Positions 35,751 through 49,058 of a stretch of 64,000 bases of DNA are shown here, in pieces. The position numbers and the translations under genes were made by a program. Positions within the stretch are counted from its first letter, which is position 1; every line of letters begins with the position of its first letter. The stretch covers positions 1-64,000 of the forward strand of contig JAGVLS010000010.1 of NCBI GenBank assembly GCA_020054205.1, written 5' to 3'. Under the pieces are notes generated by a model. It saw only the letters and a list, made by a program, of their open reading frames with translations. It had not been told where the DNA came from and searched no databases. The DNA is from Candidatus Obscuribacterales bacterium (GTDB lineage Bacteria > Cyanobacteriota > Vampirovibrionia > Obscuribacterales > Obscuribacteraceae).

Positions 35751-36533
35751 ATGTCAACCTTGTCTGCTACTAATAGATCACGCCAAAAGGTTTTAGGCTA
35801 CCCTGTAGATGCGGTAGATCTTAATTTGGCGTTAAAAGTAATTGAAAGTGCTTGGGCTGATGACAAAGCATTACATGTTGTGACCTTGAATGCTGAGATG
35901 GTTGTTGCTGCGCAAGATGATCCTGTCTTAGATCGCATTATTAGGCATGCACATCTAATTATTCCAGATGGTGCTGGCATTGTCTGGGCAGTAAAGCTAA
36001 CCGGACAGAATATTCAACGTTTGCCTGGTATTGAATTAGCAGAACATGCTTTAAGACGATCAGCTTTCCTAGGTGTAAAAGTGGCTTTGATCGGTAGCCA
36101 GAGGCAAGTAATAGAAAAACTACAAATAGATCTGCCTAAAATTTATCCAGGTTTAAATATTGTGTTTGCTCAACATGGCTTCTTTTCACTAAATGAAGAA
36201 GAGGCAATTGTTGAAAAAATTGCACTTTGCGAACCACAATTGGTTTTAGTGGCTTTAGGAGTTCCAAGGCAAGAATATTTCATCGATAAATGGCATACAG
36301 CATTTCCTAAGGCAATAACAATTGGTGTAGGAGGCAGTTTTGATGTTTGGGCTGGTTCAGTTAAGCGTGCTCCTAAACTCATGCAAAATCTGCATTTAGA
36401 ATGGTTATATAGGCTAATTAGCCAACCTTGGCGAGCGAAACGTATTGGAGTGAATTTACCCAAATTCTTTATCAGGGTTGTCAATGATTTGTTATTCTCC
36501 AGCCATAAACCCGAGGATAAAAAAGACCGTTAG
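35751..36533 (+). CDS. WecG/TagA/CpsF-family glycosyltransferase
   Basis: Transfers N-acetylmannosamine(uronic acid)-type sugars to a lipid carrier at the inner membrane during cell-wall polymer synthesis. The 260-residue protein has the family strings VVTLNAEMVVAAQDDPVL, IPDGAGIVWAVK, RLPGIELAEHAL, ALGVPRQEYFIDKW, IGVGGSFDVWAGSVKRAP and LHLEWLYRLISQPWR. It pairs with csaB in one polymer pathway. Confidence 0.93.
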   Translation: MSTLSATNRSRQKVLGYPVDAVDLNLALKVIESAWADDKALHVVTLNAEMVVAAQDDPVLDRIIRHAHLIIPDGAGIVWAVKLTGQNIQRLPGIELAEHALRRSAFLGVKVALIGSQRQVIEKLQIDLPKIYPGLNIVFAQHGFFSLNEEEAIVEKIALCEPQLVLVALGVPRQEYFIDKWHTAFPKAITIGVGGSFDVWAGSVKRAPKLMQNLHLEWLYRLISQPWRAKRIGVNLPKFFIRVVNDLLFSSHKPEDKKDR

Positions 36534-36648
36534 ATAAAGCAATGTTAACTTTATAAGAACTGTTTCTATAAAGACAATCAAACCTTAAGGATAGGTTGTA
36601 ATAGACTGATTGAGCTCTTGGCGATGTTAATTTATGCTTAGAGGTCAT

Positions 36649-37740
36649 ATGGATAGAGCCGTGTTAAGCGATATGGAAAAAATTTTTGAATTATCCAAAA
36701 GTGTAGCCGATGGCTTTGTTGTCACTAATAGTGATGGAATTATTGTTAAGTGTAATCCTGCTTTTTTGCAATTAACTGGACTTGCCGAAAAAGAAATTCT
36801 CAATACTAAACTGAAAAATATTATTGAGTGTACATGCCTGCATAATAATAATTCTTTGACGGTAGCAAATGATGAAAGTCTGAATGTGCATAATGCCACC
36901 ATAATTTGTAAAAATGGTGGTGATGTTCATATGCCTATCAATCATGGAATATTATTTGATAGTCAAAATAATATTGTTGGAAATATTACTGTTGTTTATA
37001 TTGTCCAAACTAATTCTGTACAACAAGCCCAAACAGAATTTGTCAGTACTGTCAGCCACGAGCTAAGAACTCCATTAACCAGTATAAAAGGTTTTGCCGA
37101 CACTATTTTAAGAGCAGGCGATAGGCTGGATATTGTTCAGCAACGTCGTTATATCGGTATTATCAAAGATCAAGCAGATAGATTGACACGTTTGGTTGAA
37201 GATTTATTGGCGGTATCTCGACTTGAATCACGTAAATTACAGCTTACCATTCGTGCTATAGATTTGGAATCAGCTGTTCAACGTGTTTATCGTAATTTAG
37301 CGGATAAAACTCAAAATCACCAAATAGTGCTTAAAATTCCACAAGGACTACCGCCTGTTTGGGCTGATGCTGATAGGTTAGAACAGATTTTAACTAATTT
37401 AATTGATAATGCTATTAAATATTCTCCTGAACGTACGACTGTTACCATCTCTGCCCGTGTAATTGAAGGCAGCAATGAATTTGTAGAATTTTCTGTAAAT
37501 GATCAAGGTGATGGAATTCCAGAGCAATCTTTGCCGGAAATATTTCATAAATTTACACGTTTAGATCAACCGCTTGTAAGTAAAACAGAAGGAACTGGTC
37601 TTGGGCTGTACATAACTAAATCGTTGGTCATAGCTTTAGGCGGCAGTATTTCTGTTGTGAGTAGTCCAGGTTCAACTACTTTTAGTGTGAAATTGCCAGC
37701 AGCAAGTTTGGAAGAGCAAGCAGCTAGAGGACGTGGATAA
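36649..37740 (+). CDS. PAS-containing soluble histidine kinase
   Basis: ATG 36649 is preferred over 36634, since AGAGG at 36640-36644 lies four bases upstream. The 363-residue protein has a PAS domain at about residues 10-120 (DGFVVTNSDGIIVKCNPAF), a His domain (VSTVSHELRTPLTSIKGFAD, His137), and an ATP domain (NLIDNAIKYSPE, VNDQGDGIPEQ, GTGLGLYITKSL). No membrane segment, so it senses inside the cell. Its last base overlaps the start of the REC-GGDEF-REC gene (TAATG), so the two are translated together. This partner, however, lacks phospho-acceptor Asp residues. Confidence 0.93.
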   Translation: MDRAVLSDMEKIFELSKSVADGFVVTNSDGIIVKCNPAFLQLTGLAEKEILNTKLKNIIECTCLHNNNSLTVANDESLNVHNATIICKNGGDVHMPINHGILFDSQNNIVGNITVVYIVQTNSVQQAQTEFVSTVSHELRTPLTSIKGFADTILRAGDRLDIVQQRRYIGIIKDQADRLTRLVEDLLAVSRLESRKLQLTIRAIDLESAVQRVYRNLADKTQNHQIVLKIPQGLPPVWADADRLEQILTNLIDNAIKYSPERTTVTISARVIEGSNEFVEFSVNDQGDGIPEQSLPEIFHKFTRLDQPLVSKTEGTGLGLYITKSLVIALGGSISVVSSPGSTTFSVKLPAASLEEQAARGRG

Positions 37741-39059
37741 TGTTGTTACCAACACCTGAAATTATGATTATCCATACAATAAAGTTGGCGAGCCAGTATG
37801 CAGAAATTCTGGAAAAAACTGGCGCTAAAGTTCATTTGGTAAATACTTTTGAAGAAGCAAATGAACTGTTGCTTTTTTTGCATCCCGATTTAATTTTAAT
37901 GGCAGCTCAAATGGAAAATGGAGATGGTAGACTTTACTGTCAACAAATTAGAGCAGCCTTGGTCCATCCAAGACCAGTTTTGATTTTATTACATAGCTCC
38001 GAAGATGTTAATGAGAGAATTAATTCTTTCCGTTATGGTGCAGATGATGTTTTAGGTGAAAGCATTGATCGAAATGAGCTTGCCATAAGGGTTTTGGCGC
38101 ATTTGCGTAGACGGCAGGAAGAATTATCTAATCCGCTTACAAAATTGCCTGGACCTATTCTGATTAGATTGATGTTGGAGCAATGTTTGGTATCAGAAAA
38201 AAATTGGGCTGCTTTATCTATTGATTTGAATAATTTGAGAATATATAATGAAACTTATGGTGATTTAGCAGGAGATCAGCTCATTAAGGCGCTTAGCGCT
38301 ATTTTGTTGGATACTGTTTCAGAAACTGAATTTGCTGGGCATATAGAAGCAGACGATTTTTTAGTAATTACTACACCAGAGCGAAGAATTAAACTTGCTG
38401 AACAAATTTGTAGCCAATTCGACGAAATAAGTAAACGCTTTTATTTACCAGATGATGTTCAAAGAGGCTATTTAATTGCTACAGGTACCGGTGGCATTCG
38501 CCGTCGTGTGCCTTTGATTTCTATTGCCGTTGGAATTGTCTCTAGTATTTCTCGACGTTTTCAAAGCTTTGTTGATGTGCTAACAACTTCTCGCGATTAT
38601 CGTTTTTTAGCAAAATTAGGTTTTGGTAGTACGTATGTAAGCGATGATATGCCAGTGACAAAAAAAACTTCTCAAAAATCTTCTACTAGATCCCGTATTT
38701 TAGTTGTAGAGCCTGATGGTGCTATGGCCTGTTTATTACAGGAGACACTTTCTTTGGAAGGATATTCTGTAGAAGTTACAAGTTCAGCTAATGATGCTTT
38801 AAATATTGCTCGTGACCAAAAAATTGATTTGATGCTCTTAGAATCCAATTTATCAGATCGCTTAATGGACGGTTGGAATTTGTGTCGTACTTTGAAAGAA
38901 GATAAAGAATTGCGTGGTATTGGTGTGGTAATGGTTACATCGCATCCTGATCAATCGTTAGCATTAGAATCAGGTGCTGATCTTTATTTACCAAAACCAT
39001 TTGATTTGCCGGCTTTATTGAGCGAAGTGAAATTATTGCTTAGATCTAGGCGTAGTTAA
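37740..39059 (+). CDS. Degenerate REC-GGDEF-REC signalling protein
   Basis: The 439-residue protein has three domains. The first receiver (about 5-125) has Ala55 in place of the phospho-Asp, no acidic pair (MIIHTIK) and Glu instead of the conserved Lys (LGES). The GGDEF-like domain (about 150-290) keeps LSIDLNNLRIYNETYGDLAGD but reads EADDF for GGDEF, so diguanylate cyclase activity is unlikely. The second receiver (about 318-437) has VVEPDG for VVDDD, Glu at the phospho-Asp place (LMLLESNL) and a normal KPF lysine. It looks like a pseudo-receiver scaffold, the Glu possibly mimicking phosphorylation. It is translated with the kinase and overlaps the convergent gmhB end. Confidence 0.85.
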   Translation: MLLPTPEIMIIHTIKLASQYAEILEKTGAKVHLVNTFEEANELLLFLHPDLILMAAQMENGDGRLYCQQIRAALVHPRPVLILLHSSEDVNERINSFRYGADDVLGESIDRNELAIRVLAHLRRRQEELSNPLTKLPGPILIRLMLEQCLVSEKNWAALSIDLNNLRIYNETYGDLAGDQLIKALSAILLDTVSETEFAGHIEADDFLVITTPERRIKLAEQICSQFDEISKRFYLPDDVQRGYLIATGTGGIRRRVPLISIAVGIVSSISRRFQSFVDVLTTSRDYRFLAKLGFGSTYVSDDMPVTKKTSQKSSTRSRILVVEPDGAMACLLQETLSLEGYSVEVTSSANDALNIARDQKIDLMLLESNLSDRLMDGWNLCRTLKEDKELRGIGVVMVTSHPDQSLALESGADLYLPKPFDLPALLSEVKLLLRSRRS

Positions 39060-39634
39060 TTTTTTGATAAGTCGCGAATAATCCAATCTATTGCTTCAAT
39101 AATATTTTCTGCTGTAAAGTCTGCAGTAACTGGATGTTGATATTTTCCTTGCAAAACATCATTACCATAACCAGTCTTTACTAATATGCCTTTTGCATTA
39201 CAGTTGTGAGCAAGCTCTACATCAGTAGCTTTATCACCAACTACATAAGCTCTTTGAGAATCTAAATCCGAATTATCTTTATAAGCTTGAAGTACCAGCC
39301 CAGGTTCTGGTTTTCGACAATCACATTTTATTGATAAATAAGGGATAATGCCGTCAGCTAAATGGGGGCAATAATAAAGAGCGTCTAAATGGGCGCTTTC
39401 AGCTTTTAATAGCGAAACCAGGCGATTATTTAAAGCCTGTATATGTGTTTCGTCATAATAACCACGAGCTGCTCCTGTTTGATTAGTGATTAAAATGGCA
39501 GCTATATTTGCATCGTTGAGTCTTTTAATTGCTTGACCAGCCCCGGCAATTAGTTGTAAATCGGTAATTTTAGTTATATAGCCAATTTCTTCATTTATTG
39601 TTCCATCTCTATCCAAGAAGACAACAGGACGCAT
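39056..39634 (-). CDS. gmhB: D-glycero-D-manno-heptose 1,7-bisphosphate 7-phosphatase-like HAD phosphatase
   Basis: The 192-residue HAD enzyme has the nucleophile motif VVFLDRDGTINEE, ILITNQTGAARGY, the zinc-binding YYCPHLAD...KCDCRKPEPG loop typical of GmhB/HisB-N, and YVVGDKATDVELA. It removes a phosphate in ADP-heptose synthesis for lipopolysaccharide core, consistent with an outer membrane. HisB-N-type histidinol phosphatase is a less likely alternative. Confidence 0.9.
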   Translation of the reverse strand: MRPVVFLDRDGTINEEIGYITKITDLQLIAGAGQAIKRLNDANIAAILITNQTGAARGYYDETHIQALNNRLVSLLKAESAHLDALYYCPHLADGIIPYLSIKCDCRKPEPGLVLQAYKDNSDLDSQRAYVVGDKATDVELAHNCNAKGILVKTGYGNDVLQGKYQHPVTADFTAENIIEAIDWIIRDLSKN

Positions 39635-39737
39635 ACAAAAAAAGATTCCTTTTAGTAGTTGATAATATCAAGTACATTGTATCTATTATTCGTGATAGGA
39701 TTTGAGAGTTGTCTTATATAGGTGAGACAGTTTATTT

Positions 39738-40124
39738 ATGAGACTTGACGATGAAAATGCTTCATTCCGTTTCAATCAATCAGGCTTAAGGAAGTTCCTG
39801 GGAGATTTAGAATGCGACATTATGGAGCTTGTTTGGAAGAAAGCTAATCCAACTATTACTGTCAGACAGATTCATGATATTTTACGGCAGCAAAGAGAAA
39901 TTGCTTATACAACAGTCATGACAACAATGGCTCGTTTAGCTGAAAAAGGTTTATTGAAAATAATAGGACAAGATCGTTTAGCACATTGTTATGTGCCTGA
40001 TAAAACGCGAGAAGACTTTGTTCGTGATGCTGTGGCTAGAGTATTAGCTAAATTCATGAGAGAGTTTCCAGAAGAATCGCAAGCAGCTTTAGCTAAAATC
40101 AAATCTAAATCTAAGAAAAGATAA
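39738..40124 (+). CDS. BlaI/MecI/CopY-family transcriptional repressor
   Basis: A 128-residue winged-helix protein: LGDLECDIMELVWKKANPTI, TVRQIHDIL, AYTTVMTTMARLAEKGLL and HCYVP match the BlaI core. Known members repress beta-lactamase or copper-export genes and are cut by a BlaR1-type membrane protease. No such partner or target is adjacent. The tail is Lys/Ser-rich. It ends in its own terminator. Confidence 0.92.
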   Translation: MRLDDENASFRFNQSGLRKFLGDLECDIMELVWKKANPTITVRQIHDILRQQREIAYTTVMTTMARLAEKGLLKIIGQDRLAHCYVPDKTREDFVRDAVARVLAKFMREFPEESQAALAKIKSKSKKR

Positions 40125-40190
40125 TAGAGCCTTTCTTGATAATATCTTTGCTGGCAGTATGAGCCGCCAAAGTTTTTGGAAACATTAACT

Positions 40191-40227
40191 GAAGGACATG
40201 TCGTGACAGGCATGCCCTTCTTTTTTT
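40191..40227 (+). terminator. Rho-independent terminator after the BlaI-type gene
   Basis: GAAGGACATG (40191-40200) pairs with CATGCCCTTC (40211-40220) with one mismatch, followed by seven T's. Confidence 0.75.
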
Positions 40228-40317
40228 GTGGTTTTTGGGCACCGTATTATAGTATCAGGATAAATCTTGCTGATTTTCTTAGCCTGGGCATTTTAGTTCT
40301 ACCTTTATCAATTGATT

Positions 40318-40351
40318 AAATGCAGAATCGATTCATGTCGAATCTGCATTT
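40318..40351. repeat. 14-bp inverted repeat
   Basis: AAATGCAGAATCGA and TCGAATCTGCATTT pair with one mismatch around the loop TTCATG. It could be a bidirectional terminator (TTT ends) or the stem of a small RNA. Confidence 0.5.
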
Positions 40352-40405
40352 GTTGTAAAGATATCTGCCTAAATACTTCCTGCCACTACCATGCTGTTGA
40401 TCTCC

Positions 40406-40437
40406 AAAAAGGTCAGAAAAATAAACAAAATTCTGAC
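40406..40437 (-). terminator. Possible terminator of the weak minus-strand ORF
   Basis: GTCAGAA (40412-40418) pairs with TTCTGAC (40431-40437); on the minus strand the stem is followed by CTTTTT. The stem is short (7 bp) and the loop is 12 bases. Confidence 0.35.
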
Positions 40438-40506
40438 AATTTGATATAACGACGACAAGCCATCAAACCTTTTTGCAGTCCACCAAACAGGGTAGTCCAT
40501 GAATGT

Positions 40507-40809
40507 TCAGTTATTAAAAGATTTGTTGCTTCTCTCAAGCCAGGCGAGATATTTACCACACGTGATCTTTAAATTACGGTACACGTTCAGCCGTTGATAA
40601 AGCAGTAAGTAGATTGAAAAAGCAGAATCATTTGGCATATGCATAATTACCCGTAGACTAAACTTAGTCAAAACTTGAATTAATTCTCCTGTGCCAATGT
40701 CACCCTTATTTTTGTCACCACTTATTCCTAGTGGATCTTTCACAGTAGAACTTTGAGAAATATGGAGAATATCGGAAAGTTTGTTTGTGTTTACCACCCG
40801 CGACAGCAT
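40507..40809 (-). CDS. Doubtful 100-codon ORF of unknown function
   Basis: Minus-strand ORF beginning MLSRVVNTNKLSDILHIS, with a hydrophobic stretch near AFSIYLLLYQ. No ribosome site precedes it, no family is recognised, and it lies in an otherwise non-coding region. A weak terminator-like hairpin lies downstream, which is the only support for transcription. It may be a gene remnant or chance. Confidence 0.2.
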   Translation of the reverse strand: MLSRVVNTNKLSDILHISQSSTVKDPLGISGDKNKGDIGTGELIQVLTKFSLRVIMHMPNDSAFSIYLLLYQRLNVYRNLKITCGKYLAWLERSNKSFNN

Positions 40810-40873
40810 GTCTGGTTTTAAGTGAATGTTTACAAGTTTTTGGCGTTAGTTTTTATACGTTATAAAAGCATAA

Positions 40874-40903
40874 AAAAACGGGGAGTTTAAACTCCCCGTT
40901 TTT
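40874..40903 (-). terminator. Strong terminator of the secretin gene
   Basis: A perfect 30-base palindrome, AAAAACGGGGAGTTT paired with its complement, flanked by A's and T's, so it can work in both directions. It lies 23 bases beyond the secretin stop. Confidence 0.85.
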
Positions 40904-40925
40904 AATAGAATCTTCCTGCCTATAT

Positions 40926-43241
40926 TTAGTTATTAGGTGGAACTGGAGCTCCTGGTGGAAGGGTATTAGGCAATTGCAGAGACTTTTCTGCTCTTCCTTT
41001 TCTCATGTGACCTTCATCCAAAATTGTTGGTTCAACTTGGAACATATTGGTATCACGAGGTCCTTCAACCTTGCTGATTTCATCCGGTACGCGAAGCTGT
41101 CCTGGTGTTCCAGGCAGAATCACTTCTGGACGAATCGCAACAACTAATTCGCTTTCGTTTTTGGAGAAAGCTTTACTGCGATACAAGGCACCTAATACTG
41201 GTACTTCACCAATTAATGGTGTCTTGGTTAATTCACGACCATGATTGGCTGTAACTAATCCAGAGATGAACAATTCTTGACCAGGCTTCATTTCCACGGT
41301 TGTTTGTGTTTTACGTGTTACGAAAGCTGGAATTGAAGATGTTCCGATACCGAATAAGTTAAGACCATTTGCTCTATCCAAAAGTCTTTCTTCTGGAGCA
41401 ACTTGAATGCTCAAACCACCATTTTCAAGTAGAACTGGAATCATATTCAGTCTTAAGCCGTATGGTTCATACACAACTGATTGAGCTGCTGTACCAGCAG
41501 TTGCAATTGATTGCAAAATTGGAATTTCTCCACCGGCTAAGAATGATGCTCTTTCGCCGGAGATTGTTACCAATGTTGGCTCAGCTAAGATTCTTGCTCT
41601 TGAATGAGTGATGATACCGTTTACGGTTGGGTTGACACCCCATCTTGCTCTGTTTCCTGATGCAAAGTTGGACACAGCTGTATATAAGTTAGCTAATCCT
41701 AATCCTGTGAAGGTAGCTCCACCTGGGATACCAAATAAAGTAGTACCGCCTAATAGAGCAGGTGGTCCATTAAGAGAACCTAAACCTACTTGAGAAATTG
41801 GGAAGTTCACACCACCGTATGTAACTGTAGTTGCAGCACCAAATGCTGGTGATTGTGAGCTGCCAGCAATTGTCCCTGTTGGAGCTACTGCTACTGGTCC
41901 ATTTTGTCCACCAAAGGAGAATAAAGCTGGAGCATTAGCCTGAGATACGTTGTTGTTACCACCTATACCAAATGCAAAACTATTGCTGGTGTAGTTGATA
42001 CCTAATTGAACGCCTAATTCTCTTACAGCTGCTGAGTTCATTTCCATGAATGTGCAGTGCAATACGACTAGAGGTGTCTTTCTTACTTTAATTAAGCTAG
42101 TGACACGACCGCCATCAGAAATCATGGTCTGTGCCTTACTTATATTATTGTTTTGGTTGCCGAAAAATGTATATCTATCAACTTGACCGATAGCAGACAA
42201 TTGTCCAGATTGTTGTCCAGCCATTTGTGTACCACCAAGTTCACCGATACGAACACCTAGAATGCGTCCGTTAGCAACAGTGATATTCATACCTCTGTCA
42301 TCCATGAATGAGTTGGCTGTTGCAAAGGCTTTAATCACTGATTCTACGTGATCAACATCACCAGATAGGATTACACGATCGCTGCCACCAACTGAGAATG
42401 GTTTGATGATGATACGGGGATCAATTTCTCTCACCATTGCTTGTAGTTGGCTAAAGTCGCGATTAACTTTTACATCGATAGCAACTGAATTGCCAGCATC
42501 GTCCCAAATTACTAATGTAGCGCTACCTGGTGCTTTGCCGAGCAATACCATTTGGTTTTCAGCTACTACAACGGGTTCTGCTACGGCAGGATCTGATATA
42601 GATGTACGAATAATTTTGTTCTTTAACTTGAATGTTCTAGATTGAGAAACTTTCAAATCAATTGAATTGCTTGGTTTGAATTCTTCTAAATCTACTGCAC
42701 CAGATACAACAGGTGGAATTGGAGTTGTATTGGTATCAGCTTGGGCAATAATTTGGTCTGGTGCCAATTGAGCAAGTAATTGCTTTGGCGAATCAGTTAT
42801 ATTGGATGGGATTTCCACTGCTGGACTGCCATCAGATACAACAGGACTTTCTTTCATTGCTACTAAAGTAGGTTCGCTAACAGGATTGTTGCCAACTACT
42901 TGCGTAGACTCTTCAGGTATAGAGGTATGAATAGTTAGAGCGGCAGCTGGTGTTTTTCCATTTTTTGCATTAGCTTGTTTGCTATTGCCAAGAAATAGCA
43001 TTACTTGACCAGACATATTGCTGGCAGCAATTCCATTTGTTGTAGGAACCAAAACTTTGGTCGCTTTATTTGTGTGGCTAGAGATGCGGATTGTCGACGC
43101 GGTCTTCTTGACCACGGATGTAACCTTCTCTTGGTTGCTATTGCCAGCAATCTTTGCTGGAGCAGCACCTACTTGTAGTAAGTTAGCCTGGAGAAGTGCA
43201 ATCGTGGCACTTAGGGCTAAGCACAACCGGGGCTTTTTCAT
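40926..43241 (-). CDS. CpaC/PilQ-type secretin
   Basis: Forms the outer-membrane ring through which a pilus or secreted protein passes. The 771-residue protein has a signal peptide (about 1-26), a disordered region, a pilus-assembly N-terminal domain at about 193-260 (VSQSRTFKLKNKIIRTS, LLGKAPGSATLVIW), a BON-like domain at about 262-320, a Gly/Ala-rich insertion at about 400-540, and the secretin core at about 545-710 (EPTLVTISGERASFLAGGEI, TRKTQTTVEMKPGQELFISG, TPLIGEVPVLGALYRS). It resembles Tad/Flp-pilus CpaC. No other pilus gene is adjacent. Confidence 0.9.
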   Translation of the reverse strand: MKKPRLCLALSATIALLQANLLQVGAAPAKIAGNSNQEKVTSVVKKTASTIRISSHTNKATKVLVPTTNGIAASNMSGQVMLFLGNSKQANAKNGKTPAAALTIHTSIPEESTQVVGNNPVSEPTLVAMKESPVVSDGSPAVEIPSNITDSPKQLLAQLAPDQIIAQADTNTTPIPPVVSGAVDLEEFKPSNSIDLKVSQSRTFKLKNKIIRTSISDPAVAEPVVVAENQMVLLGKAPGSATLVIWDDAGNSVAIDVKVNRDFSQLQAMVREIDPRIIIKPFSVGGSDRVILSGDVDHVESVIKAFATANSFMDDRGMNITVANGRILGVRIGELGGTQMAGQQSGQLSAIGQVDRYTFFGNQNNNISKAQTMISDGGRVTSLIKVRKTPLVVLHCTFMEMNSAAVRELGVQLGINYTSNSFAFGIGGNNNVSQANAPALFSFGGQNGPVAVAPTGTIAGSSQSPAFGAATTVTYGGVNFPISQVGLGSLNGPPALLGGTTLFGIPGGATFTGLGLANLYTAVSNFASGNRARWGVNPTVNGIITHSRARILAEPTLVTISGERASFLAGGEIPILQSIATAGTAAQSVVYEPYGLRLNMIPVLLENGGLSIQVAPEERLLDRANGLNLFGIGTSSIPAFVTRKTQTTVEMKPGQELFISGLVTANHGRELTKTPLIGEVPVLGALYRSKAFSKNESELVVAIRPEVILPGTPGQLRVPDEISKVEGPRDTNMFQVEPTILDEGHMRKGRAEKSLQLPNTLPPGAPVPPNN

Positions 43242-43855
43242 ATATCCTTCCTCTTTCTTACCTCTTTAAATGCAACGGAAAAAATTTCCATACCTGTCAG
43301 CCAAGAAGCTTAACACGGCAACGAAAATGAAACAAACTTTTTCAACACGAACCTTTCTATTTTGTTAGGTATCAATCTAGCTACCAACACCACTTGGCTA
43401 TTTTATAGATGCTCATTGAACATACATAGTATAAGGATTGATAGCAATTAGGTAAAATTTTCTTGTGTTACACAACTTCTCATTTACCGTTAATTATCAA
43501 TCAGCAACTAAGATATTTCAATATTGTCAAGCATAGTTGTTCCTAAATACCTTCATGTTGCATATTACCAGGATTTGTTTTCTTAGCTAGATAGATTTTA
43601 AGTATGGCAGTAAATTTTTTGGTTATCAGACGCTGAACAGCTATTAATCAGTATAGTTGTAAATAAGTTGACAAGTTTTTGTTTGTGTTTTTAGCAGGAT
43701 TCTTTCTTCAAGAAGACGATATCGTGATACATATAGTAGATGTATGTGCAAATAAACTGTTAGAGTAAGCAAGTTGGTCTGATGTAAACCTTTGGAAAAT
43801 CGTTTTAAAATAGGATTGAAGAGGCATAGGGAACCTTAAGGGAGAAACATAAGTC
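43242..43855. other. Long divergent control region
   Basis: 614 bases separate the divergent secretin and RpaB-like genes. A candidate secretin promoter lies at 43428-43456. A TTGACA at 43668-43673 points at the regulator but has no acceptable -10 at 17-18 bases. No RNA gene or ORF is seen; the size suggests long leaders or several binding sites. Confidence 0.5.
43428..43456 (-). promoter_or_regulatory. Candidate promoter of the secretin gene
   Basis: On the minus strand TTTACC (43456-43451), a 17-base spacer and TATACT (43433-43428). It implies a leader of about 180 bases before the ATG at 43241. Confidence 0.4.
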
Positions 43856-44584
43856 GTGAACGAGAGTCAAAACAGTCTGGAGAAAGTGCTTGTTGTCGAT
43901 GACGAAGCTTCAATTCGTCGCATTCTCGAAACACGCCTAAAAATGGCAGGTTACGATGTTGTGACAGCAGCAGATGGACAAGAAGCAATAGAGCACTTCA
44001 ATTCTTTTCAACCAGATTTAGTAATTCTTGATGTCATGTTGCCAAAAATGGATGGCTATGAAGTTTGTCGTGAAATAAGAAAGACTTCCGATACGCCAAT
44101 TATTATGCTTACAGCAGTAGCAGATGTATCAAACAGAATCCAAGGACTAGAAATTGGTGCTGATGATTATGTAGTAAAACCATTTAGTCCATCTGAGCTT
44201 GAGGCTCGTATAAAGGCTGTGTTGAGAAGAACAGTAGAGAGAACTCAAGATGTATCTTTAAGCAAAACAGCCAATGTGGTTACTATTGGTAATTTAAAAA
44301 TCGATCTTAATAAGCGCCAAGTGACAAAGAAAAATGAGCGTGTTCGTTTAACTGGTATGGAATTTAGTTTGCTTGAGCTATTAGTAACTAATTCCGGAAG
44401 ACCATTTTCGCGCAGCGAAATTCTTCAACAAGTATGGGCCTATCCGCCAGATCATCGTATAGATACCCGCGTAGTAGATGTACATATAAGTAGATTAAGA
44501 TCTAAATTGGAAGATGATTCATCAAATCCAGATCTGATTTTGACTGCTCGCGGTATTGGTTATATGTTTCAAAAAATAAATTAG
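43856..44584 (+). CDS. RpaB/Ycf27-like OmpR-family response regulator
   Basis: The 242-residue protein has a complete receiver (DDE at 15-17, phospho-Asp59 in LVILDVMLPKMDG, Thr in MLTA, Lys in VKPF) and a winged-helix output domain. The C-terminal run RVVDVHISRLRSKLEDD, then LTARGIGYMFQ, is the signature of cyanobacterial RpaB/Ycf27, which controls stress and photosynthesis genes. No kinase is adjacent, as for RpaB, whose partner is encoded elsewhere. Start GTG 43856 has AAGGGAG 11 bases upstream. With no photosynthesis genes here, its regulon must differ. Confidence 0.9.
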   Translation: MNESQNSLEKVLVVDDEASIRRILETRLKMAGYDVVTAADGQEAIEHFNSFQPDLVILDVMLPKMDGYEVCREIRKTSDTPIIMLTAVADVSNRIQGLEIGADDYVVKPFSPSELEARIKAVLRRTVERTQDVSLSKTANVVTIGNLKIDLNKRQVTKKNERVRLTGMEFSLLELLVTNSGRPFSRSEILQQVWAYPPDHRIDTRVVDVHISRLRSKLEDDSSNPDLILTARGIGYMFQKIN

Positions 44585-44603
44585 CTCGATATTCTAAGCT
44601 AAC

Positions 44604-45917
<1,314 letters not shown>

Positions 45918-46028
45918 TTATAAATGCAATTGGTTACCTAATAAAGCAGTACTTATGTAATAATCTTAGTTTAACTATTTTTCAAAGGCGTTCAAAAAGG
46001 GAATGTAATAGAAATTTAGAGGTTTATA

Positions 46029-49058
<3,030 letters not shown>

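Larger units (their letters stand above)
40125..40925. other. Largely non-coding 800-base region with several inverted repeats
   Basis: Between the BlaI-type gene and the secretin lies about 800 bases with four hairpins (listed separately) and one weak 100-codon ORF on the minus strand. No tRNA- or known ncRNA-like structure was recognised. It may be a decayed gene region or contain a small RNA. Confidence 0.5.

Noticed and set aside
43668-43696. TTGACA upstream of the RpaB-like gene as a promoter
   Set aside because: The bases 17-18 downstream (TTAGCA or TAGCAG) do not resemble a -10.
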